Shown here piece after piece: positions 57,525 to 64,000 of a stretch of DNA of 64,000 bases. The notes under the pieces were generated by a model. That model ran no database searches and was not told where the DNA came from. It saw nothing but the letters and a program-made list of their open reading frames with translations. The stretch comes from Pyrus communis (lineage: Eukaryota > Streptophyta > Magnoliopsida > Rosales > Rosaceae), in the NCBI RefSeq assembly GCF_963583255.1, contig NC_084812.1, forward strand, positions 25,191,565 through 25,255,564. The letters are read 5' to 3'. Position 1 is the first letter of the stretch; each line of letters starts with the position of its first letter. A program made the translations under genes and the position numbers.

Positions 57525-58172
57525 AAATTGAGTGCTACTAGGCCCACCTCAATGTCTTATTTTCCCACCCACATGATAATCCCACCCACCATAAAAAAAT
57601 TAAAATAGTAAAATGTTATTTTTCCACCCGCCATTATTTCCGAAATATCCCTAATATATTTTTTTAAATAACTCTAATATATCTTTAAATAATATTATAA
57701 ATAAATAAATAAATAAAAATAGAAAGAAATGAAAGAAAATGCAAGACCTAAGACTTGGTCATTCATCATCTCCTTCACACCTATCGCCGCCCTGCAAAGA
57801 CCCTGAATCCCTAAACTACTCTTCTTCCTTCATTTTTGGCAAGACCGCAGATCTCATACCCAAGTCTCTTTTTCCTCCATTGAAGTTTCTTGCCTTCATC
57901 TAGTAGATGTCCGTTCCTTCCACCAACCTTTGCGTCGATTCTAACCCAAATCTTTCCCAACCTCTTTCCACCAAAGATATCACACCCCACCCACCATTAT
58001 TTATTTATTATTTTAAATTATTTTTGTTTTTTCAAAATTTTTGCACTTGATTAAATAGGGATTTAAGAGTCTTCTTTTAAAAGGATAAATATGTTATTAC
58101 CATTTTCATTAAATGGTGGGTGAGAAAATAAGACACCGAGGTGGGAATATCAGCACTCACAAAATTTAGTTT
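57525..58172. mobile_element. MITE with long inverted ends and 7-bp duplication
   Basis: The body 57532-58165 has ~55-bp imperfect inverted ends: left ...GAGTGCTACTAGGCCCACCT..., right complement GAGTGCTGATATTCCCACCT, both then with TGTCTTATTTTC. The flanks carry TTAGTTT (57525-57531, 58166-58172). The inner CT-rich part (57750-57950) has no frame. Confidence 0.72.
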
Positions 58173-58582
58173 AGAAATTTAATCTTTTCCTATCATTATC
58201 CATATAAAGATTAAGATATATATAAATAACAAATTTTAAATGCGGATTATAAAGGGCGAAGATCTAAGATTTAATTGACCGCAATAGACACAAAGTCAAT
58301 GACAGAATAGAAAAAAGCAAAAAGCATAATTGAGCCTGCCTTGCAGATAAAAAATTGTTTTAACAAAGAGTAATGTTATATTTACTATCTATTTGTATCA
58401 TCCTTCTAATGCAGGTAAGGCCTGTCAACTCATGTGGGTCTAATTTCTAATAGAAATATAGTACAAATGACGATATAAATAGATAATAATATTAGTATTT
58501 TTGTTTAACAAATCATTTTTGCATGACTCTAATGTATATATTTATTTATTTTTTTAATTTTAAAAAAATACGTAAATATATA
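58173..58582. other. Spacer
   Basis: AT-rich, no gene. Confidence 0.4.
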
Positions 58583-58644
58583 TGTAACATCCCATATCGT
58601 CTAGAGGAATGGATTCTGTAAGCCTTATATGTATATTCTCATCG

Positions 58645-58772
58645 CTACCTAGCACGAAGCCTTTTGGGAGCTCACTGGCTTTGGGTTCCATCGGAACTCC
58701 GAAGTTAAGCAAGTAGCATGCAAGAGCAATCCCATGATGAATGACCCACTAGGAAGTTCTCGTGTGAGTTCT
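58645..58772 (+). repeat. 5S rRNA-like block in the left Cassandra LTR
   Basis: About 120 bp align with plant 5S rRNA: GGTTCCATCGGAACTCCGAA, then GTTAAGC, GAGAGCAAT..CATGATG and AGGAAGTTCTCGTGTGAG. These include parts of the internal RNA polymerase III promoter. It is part of the LTR and not a host 5S gene. Confidence 0.85.
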
Positions 58773-59009
58773 CAGAAACAAAACCTTGAGGGCATGGTCA
58801 GGGCCCAAAGCGGAAAATATCGTGCTACGACGGAGTCGAGCCCGGGATATGGTGGGGGCCCAGGCCGGGATGTGATAATTTACTATCAGAGCCAATCCCT
58901 GGCCAAGTTTGCCGACGAGGACATCGGGCCCCTAAGTGGGGTGGATTGTAACATCCCACATTGTCCAGGGGATTGGATCCTGTACGCCTTATATGTATAT
59001 TTTCATCTC

Positions 59010-59136
59010 TACCTAGCACGAGACCTTTTGGGAGCTCACTGGCTTCGGGTTCCATCGGAACTCCGAAGTTAAGCGATTAACGTGCGAGAGCAATCCTATG
59101 ATGGGTAACCCACTAGGAAGTTCTCGTGTGAGTTTT
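59010..59136 (+). repeat. 5S rRNA-like block in the right Cassandra LTR
   Basis: The same block as at 58645-58772, here closer to true 5S (GTGCGAGAGCAATCCTATGA, then TGGGTAACCCACTAGGAAGT). The LTRs differ at a couple of dozen positions, so the insertion is older than the copia element. Confidence 0.85.
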
Positions 59137-59260
59137 CAGAAACAAAACCGTGATGGCGTGGTCGGGGCTTAAAGCGGACAATATCGTGCTACGTCGGAGT
59201 CGAGCCCGAGATGTGGTGGGGGCCTGGGCCGGGATGTGACATATAGACCTCAAATTTTTT

Positions 59261-60970
59261 TTGGGTTTTTATCACAAATGGTTCCTGAAATTGACCCTCA
59301 CCATCAAAATGGTCCCTGAAATTGAAAATCAATCAATGTAGTCCTTGAAAATAGACGTCGCAAATCAATGTGGTCATTTCGTCATAATTCTGTTAAAAAT
59401 TCCGTTAATTGCTGATGTGGCACATAAATAGGTCTCATAAATCTTTTTTTTCTCACAAATGGTATTTGAAATTGACCTGCGACATCAAAATGGTCCCTAA
59501 AATTGACTTGCGACATCAAAATGGTTTCTGAAATTGAAAATCGATCAATGTAGTCATACAAGTAAGTGTCCAAAATCAATGTAGCATTTTTCTCACAATT
59601 TTGTCAAAAAATTTTTGTTATGTACTGATGCAAAACATAAATAGATCACACAAGTCTAATTAAATGAAAAATTTACAAATAAGTTTAATAATTTAGAGGT
59701 ATTTGTTGATATGCCCCTTGAACTTGTATGCAACTGCCAATTTCCCCTGTTAATTTTAGCCAATTACCCTCTTGAACTTTTTTAAATAGCCAATTTCTCC
59801 CTTAAACTTAAATTTTAGCCGATTTACTCCTGAACTTTTATAAATAACCAAATCCCCCCTTGGCATTAAATGAAATTTTTAAAAATCTAACTCCAAGTAG
59901 GAAATTGGCTATTTATAAAAGTTCAGGGGGATAATCGGCTACTATTAAAGTTCAAGGGGGAATTGGCTAACGATAAAAGTTCAATGGGGTAATTGACTAA
60001 AATTAAAGTTTAGGGGGAAAATTGGTACCTCCATACAAGTTCAAGGGGCAAATCGACAAATATGCCAATAATTTAATAATGAATAAGAATTTATGATCCC
60101 AAAAACCTAGTCTTGCAATCACCTCCGATCCTAGTCCACATTCCTCTACCTTCTTCGCTATCTATTCTCCAAAAAAAAATCTCAATACACCCATCTTCAC
60201 ACACTTCGACACCCTTCACTGAAATGAACCTGGATTGAGATCACCTTTGGTGACGACTTGGCTGATTAGCAATGACTTCTAGGACATCACTGTTAACATT
60301 TACGCGATCAACGTCCTCACAACCTTAATATTGGAGAGCTTGTTCGGCGCTTCCCTGATGGTTTGGTGACTCAAAGAACAACGAGGTCTGCCTTAAGATA
60401 ATGAAGTTATAACTGAGGTGCGTCTATTGTTGGTTGAAAACTATTTCCAAACCCCCTCTTAGGCCTTGGTTAAGCCTTGTACCTTTAAGAATTTATGGAA
60501 AAGATATCTATTCAGAGTAGGTTCTACTATAAGAAAAAAATATTCTATAATGCAAAAAGGTATTTAGACAACTTTTTTTAATTAATTATTAAATTCATAT
60601 CAGCACATAACAAAAAATTTACAGAATTGTGGTGGAAGGATCATATTGATTTGCGACGCCTATTTTTAAGAACTACATTAATTGATTTTCAATTTTAGGG
60701 ACCATCTTGATGGTGTGGATCAATTTCAGAGACCATCTTGATGATGTGAGTCAATTTCAGGGACCATTTGTGAAAAAAAACCTGTAAATTTTTTGAGGCC
60801 CATTTATGTGCTACATTAGCACTTAACGAAATTTTTAACATAATTGTGACAGAAAAACCACATTGATTTGCGACACCTATTTTCAGGGACTACATTGATT
60901 AATTTTTAATTTCAGAAACCATCTTGATGGTGATGATAAATTTCAGGGACTATTTCTAATAAAAACCCAA
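59261..60970. mobile_element. Long inverted-repeat element (MULE-like), non-autonomous
   Basis: The ends are inverted: TTGGGTTTTTATCACAAATG on the left and the complement TTGGGTTTTTATTAGAAATA on the right. The inverted similarity continues for about 350 bp, through GGTCCCTGAAATTGAAAATC and AATCAATGTAGTCC.TGAAAA. Each arm has internal duplications of the CCTGAAATTGAC phrase. The ~900-bp interior contains a nested MITE and an unrecognised part (60080-60540). No transposase. Long arms suggest a Mutator-like origin, but a 9-bp duplication was not found. Confidence 0.7.
59695..60072. mobile_element. Nested foldback MITE
   Basis: It lies inside the long inverted-repeat element. The left arm has TATGCCCCTTGAACTTGTAT, and the right arm has the complement of it (ATACAAGTTCAAGGGGCAAA). 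The arms also repeat a ~33-bp AGCCAATT..CCC.TTGAACTTT motif three to four times on each side. Confidence 0.75.
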
Positions 60971-62092
60971 TTTGTTTAATCATCCTGTAGGGCCTAGGCA
61001 ATAGCACTGGACACCGTTACTCGAGAATTACCATTTTAATCATCTTAGATGTGTTGAATGACACCTCAAGACAACTTTATTTATCCGACAAAAATACTTG
61101 ATTTGAAAAATGAAACTACATTAGCAAGTTCAGACAAAGAAAAAAAATATAAAAGAGAATAGGCAGGGTAGAATCCATAAGGTTTCGAGGACCAGCTATA
61201 TAAAGTACCATATACAACTGGGAAAGCCTTGTTTGTGAAGCAAGCATGCTCTGAGGGGTGTTATCATATCGTCATATGGCAATTGGCACACTATTACTTC
61301 GTCTGGAATCAATCGAATTCCCACTAATCATAGAAAATTGTTTGTCGCCATGGTTCACTACAATTTAGTAAGCGTATATAATTTGCAATTACAAAACTTT
61401 AAAACCCTTTATTTTTTGGTACCACGGAAATATACGTGCAGCAAGGTTTTGCATAGCAGTAAATAAATTGCTAGCTAATCCAAGTTATGAATACTTTCAA
61501 AAAAAGAAATGCTCGTGATTTGGCAATAAGTACCGGACAATAGTATTGATTGATAACAAGAAAATGATCCAAAAAAACTCACTTTAATGTTTAATATGTC
61601 GTTACACTTAAATTTCTTTTGTCAAAAAAAAAAAAAAAAAGGCAATATTGTTCAGACACATAAAACCGATTTACATTGCTCACTGAGCTCTAACACTAGT
61701 GGAACTCATATGATAAAAGATGACTTTAATACAAATACCAATTTTCTCCACTATGAATCATGATGGATCGACATATATGAAACAAGACTACCACGTAATG
61801 TTATCTCCACTCAAATTATTATGTGTATTTGGTTTTATTTATTTATTAACCAACCATAAAGTAGAGACATATTAACCAACCATGTGGAAAAGTACACTAA
61901 AGTGACAAGTGTTCTGACTCATAAAATTTATGTTGAAGATATCATAAAATTATATTCATTGCCCTGCTGCTCTCTTGTTGATCGAAAACCAAGCACGGGG
62001 TTATAATTTATTCAACAAAGAACGCATGCAAAGAATCCACACTCTTAACTAAGGAAGAGACATCATTCCCCACTTCTATACCATTACCATCC
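60971..62092. other. Upstream region of dirigent gene 3
   Basis: No gene. A 17-base A run lies at about 61625. The last 200 bases should include the promoter. Confidence 0.45.
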
Positions 62093-62100
62093 TATAAATA
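62093..62100 (+). promoter_or_regulatory. TATA box of dirigent gene 3
   Basis: TATAAATA lies 43-50 bp before the ATG at 62143, which implies a short leader (ACAATACAACTGAAAACTG...). Confidence 0.7.
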
Positions 62101-62142
62101 ACCATTTTCAACACTTACAATACAACTGAAAACTGAACCAAA

Positions 62143-62700
62143 ATGGCTTGTTTTGCCACTTTTGCCTGCTACTCCATCATCTTGTCAACCTCCTTCACTA
62201 CCATTCATGGAATATTCTCAGAGCACTCTCTTTTATCCCTATCTGCAAAACGAATGGAGAAAACTACCAGCCTTCACTTCTATTTCCATGACATCCATGA
62301 CGGCGAGAACCCAACTGCCATGAAAATTGTTGAACCACCAAACGAGTCAGTTGGTGGTTTCGGAACAACTTTCATGGCAGACAATCCATTGACAGAAGGG
62401 CCAGAGCTTAGTTCAAAGCTTGTGGGGAGAGCTCAGGGGATTTATGCTATTGCTTCTCAGCATGACTCAGGGTTGCTTATGGTCTTGAACTTTGATTTTC
62501 TAGACGGTATGTACAATGGTAGTACCGTAAGCATTCTAGGGAGGAATCCATTTATGGAAGCCATCCGAGAGATGCCTATCGTTGGAGGTACTGGGGTTTT
62601 CCAATATGCACGGGGCTATGCATTGGCGAAGACATTTTCGATGAGCATGAAAACTGGAGATGCTGTTGTTGAGTACAATGTGTCTGTGTCGCACTACTGA
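62143..62700 (+). CDS. Dirigent protein 3
   Basis: Single exon, 185 aa. Signal peptide MACFATFACYSIILSTSF; then HFYFHDIHDGENPT, MKIVEPPNES, GGFGTTFMADNPLTEGPE, SKLVGRAQGIYAIASQ, LNFDFLDGMYNGSTVSILGR, REMPIVGGTGVFQYARGYA, and the end GDAVVEYNVSVSHY. The dirigent motifs are complete. It is more distant from copies 1 and 2 than these are from each other. NGST and NES are possible N-glycosylation sites. As a secreted dirigent it would act in the cell wall on phenoxy-radical coupling; the substrate is unknown. Intact, with a good TATA box. Confidence 0.95.
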   Translation: MACFATFACYSIILSTSFTTIHGIFSEHSLLSLSAKRMEKTTSLHFYFHDIHDGENPTAMKIVEPPNESVGGFGTTFMADNPLTEGPELSSKLVGRAQGIYAIASQHDSGLLMVLNFDFLDGMYNGSTVSILGRNPFMEAIREMPIVGGTGVFQYARGYALAKTFSMSMKTGDAVVEYNVSVSHY

Positions 62701-62828
62701 AGTGTAATGATATTGTATCATATCATCTCAATCAGAGATGTGGTCAGTACATGTAGTACAAATAATTTTGTTGCTTTTTCGTTATTAGTTGTGTTGCCTT
62801 TCATGAATCTATGTTGTGTTGATTTAGA

Positions 62829-62837
<9 letters not shown>

Positions 62838-62887
<50 letters not shown>
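62838..62887. repeat. AT microsatellite 3' of dirigent gene 3
   Basis: (TA)n of about 25 units. Confidence 0.95.
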
Positions 62888-62890
<3 letters not shown>

Positions 62891-62929
62891 ATGATATATT
62901 TACAATGAGAGGGTGGGGATCATAAATTG

Positions 62930-63020
62930 TTAACGAACTTGTCATTCACGTAATTCAAACTTAAGGTCTCTAACTTACAAACGGAGAGGAATTCCGCTAT
63001 ACTGTAGTACCAAGTTGATT
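62930..63020 (-). mobile_element. SINE fragment, minus strand
   Basis: On the minus strand it reads TTGGTACTACAGTATAGCGG (box A-like start), then GTAAGTTAGAGACCTTAAGT and TTGAATTACGTGAATGACAA (box B-like). This matches the start and middle of the SINE at 56972-57143. Ends and duplication were not determined. Confidence 0.6.
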
Positions 63021-63352
63021 TAGAATTAATATCTTGAATAGGAATGCCGTGATATTCCACTTCTTGAAATACCTATATGTTTGACTTTGAAGTATCAATA
63101 GAACAAAGAATCAACCTAAAGAAAATATGCCAAAGGCGCAACATCAGTGTTTGTATGGAAAGAGAAAACAAAAAAGCATACAGATTAAAAGATAACAAAA
63201 AAATTTAGAACAGAGAATAAATTCTCCGAACCTTTCTAAGGAAGACACTATGCAGTTGGCGAGGAAGAACTGCTTAAAATTCTTTACAACAAGAAAAGGG
63301 ACAAAAGAAAGAAAAAGAAAACAGCACTCAATCCCCGGATGGTCGATCAACA

Positions 63353-64000
63353 TCATTGGTATCTCCTAAACCTCCAGCCTGAAATCGAAAAAAGAGGTCT
63401 GTCGTGCCAGCAAATAACCACACATCCATTATATTCTTTAATCTTGTACCCGTCATAGCCACGCAACAGCTCCGTAGCCTGCAACATTCCGTTGTAGCTC
63501 AAAGGCACCCTGCCAAACCCAGCCAACTCAAGCCTTAAAATCCACTTCTCAAGCTTCTCATGCCTCTCCGTTCGCTCAGTTCCTTCACATGCTATGATGT
63601 TTTTTATTTCCTCTCCGAAAAGCAGCTTCTCAACCTTTTGTCGCTCCATTGGTGATCTCGATACTGTAGACTCTAAGCAATCAAAAAGTGCTCCATAGAA
63701 GTATAATGCTTCCATGATCCTGTCCATCAATGTATGGCCATTGTGGTTTGCCTCTTGCTCTGTTATTACCATTAGTTTTGGCGAAAGGCCCCAAAGAGAA
63801 GTTAAAAAACTCCCCATCTTTGGTGAAGCACTTGATAGCGGGGACAAAGCAGAATCGGGACTGCCGTTAATTGGATCTTTCTCCAGCCACTCTCCTAAAG
63901 TGAGTTTATTCATATGCAGGACTTTCTGCAGGTTCTTAGATGCTATTGGTGTTTTCCTCCTCTGATCATCATCACTTGCCAAGAGAGAATGTAGCTGCAG
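63353..64000 (-). CDS. SCL3: GRAS protein, SCL3-like, C-terminal part
   Basis: The frame is open to the window edge; 216 residues up to the stop at 63353-63355 are visible, starting LQLHSLLASDDDQRRK, so the start lies outside. It has the late GRAS features: LWGLSPKLMVITEQEANHNG (PFYRE-type core), the LMDRIMEALYFYGALFDCLE helix, ERQKVEKLLFGEEIKNIIAC, RHEKLEKWILRLELAGFGRV, and the SAW end CVVICWHDRPLFSISGWRF. The LQLH..LASDD linker and the wording match Arabidopsis SCL3, a GRAS regulator that promotes gibberellin responses against DELLA. The role is by homology. Intact in the visible part. Confidence 0.93.
   Translation of the reverse strand: MQLHSLLASDDDQRRKTPIASKNLQKVLHMNKLTLGEWLEKDPINGSPDSALSPLSSASPKMGSFLTSLWGLSPKLMVITEQEANHNGHTLMDRIMEALYFYGALFDCLESTVSRSPMERQKVEKLLFGEEIKNIIACEGTERTERHEKLEKWILRLELAGFGRVPLSYNGMLQATELLRGYDGYKIKEYNGCVVICWHDRPLFSISGWRFRRYQ

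Larger units (their letters stand above)
58583..59241 (+). mobile_element. Cassandra-type TRIM retrotransposon
   Basis: Two 295-bp LTRs (58583-58877 and 58947-59241) flank a 69-bp middle. Each starts TGTAACATCCC and ends GGGATGTGA(C/T)A. The middle begins with a site like the initiator Met tRNA complement (ACTATCAGAGCCAATCC, 58882) and ends in a purine-rich GTGGGGTGGAT. There is no coding sequence, as in terminal-repeat retrotransposons in miniature. Each LTR carries a 5S rRNA-like block (CCATCGGAACTCCGAAGTTA), the defining mark of Cassandra. The flanking TATA is a possible target duplication but ambiguous. Confidence 0.95.

Noticed and set aside
58734..59072. A 112-codon open frame on the plus strand
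   Set aside because: It spans the Cassandra LTRs and primer site, so it is chance.
58645..59136. 5S rRNA genes
   Set aside because: The 5S-like blocks are embedded in LTRs of a Cassandra element and are diverged from true 5S; not host rRNA genes.
1..64000. A previously undescribed multi-gene system such as a biosynthetic cluster or defence island
   Set aside because: The genes are from unrelated families with separate promoters; only the dirigent family and the EMG1 pair show local clustering.

Overview
The window is nuclear DNA of a flowering plant. It has intron-containing genes of plant-only families (dirigent proteins, a CHX antiporter, a GRAS protein, a plant calmodulin-binding protein), plant-type Ty1-copia and Ty3-gypsy retrotransposons, a Cassandra-type TRIM carrying a 5S rRNA-like block, and many MITEs. 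A rosaceous tree (apple, pear or Prunus type) is my best guess from the look of the repeats; that is inference, not proof.

Layout. 1-6,050: the 3' part of a PICBP-like calmodulin-binding protein gene, a SINE with clear target-site duplications, a four-exon Yae1-domain gene on the minus strand that I assembled from splice sites, and three foldback MITEs. 6,500-14,100: a broken SLO2-like PPR gene (minus), cut at its 5' end by a decayed copia element, then an LTR fragment, a gypsy gag-protease remnant and a Tourist-like MITE. 14,300-22,830: two tandem EMG1/NEP1 genes (18S rRNA pseudouridine N1-methyltransferase), 267 and 280 aa, separated by a LINE fragment. 23,450-28,020: a gypsy-type solo LTR, a CACTA MITE and a broken mTERF (BSM/RUG2-like) gene. 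28,505-33,545: a young but defective Ty1-copia element with matching LTRs and a 5-bp duplication. 35,213-38,005: an intact three-exon CHX cation/H+ antiporter, 808 aa. 40,600-62,700: a dispersed dirigent family (two intact copies and one broken by a hAT-like insertion) among a second solo LTR, MITEs, minisatellites, a SINE, the Cassandra element and a long inverted-repeat element with a nested MITE. 63,353-64,000: the C-terminal part of an SCL3-like GRAS gene (minus), running off the window.

The genes do not form a pathway or operon. The most interesting point is the EMG1 pair: each copy has lost a different conserved part of the RNA-binding surface. The upstream copy has Gly for the Asp of the RPD motif, the position of human D86G; the downstream copy has Glu for an Arg in the RIPRT motif. 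Since Nep1/EMG1 works as a dimer, this reciprocal pattern deserves testing. I found no CRISPR array, phage, operon or obviously new multi-gene system; most of the window is ordinary plant genes in repeat-rich DNA. All gene-family assignments come from recognised motifs, not from database searches.
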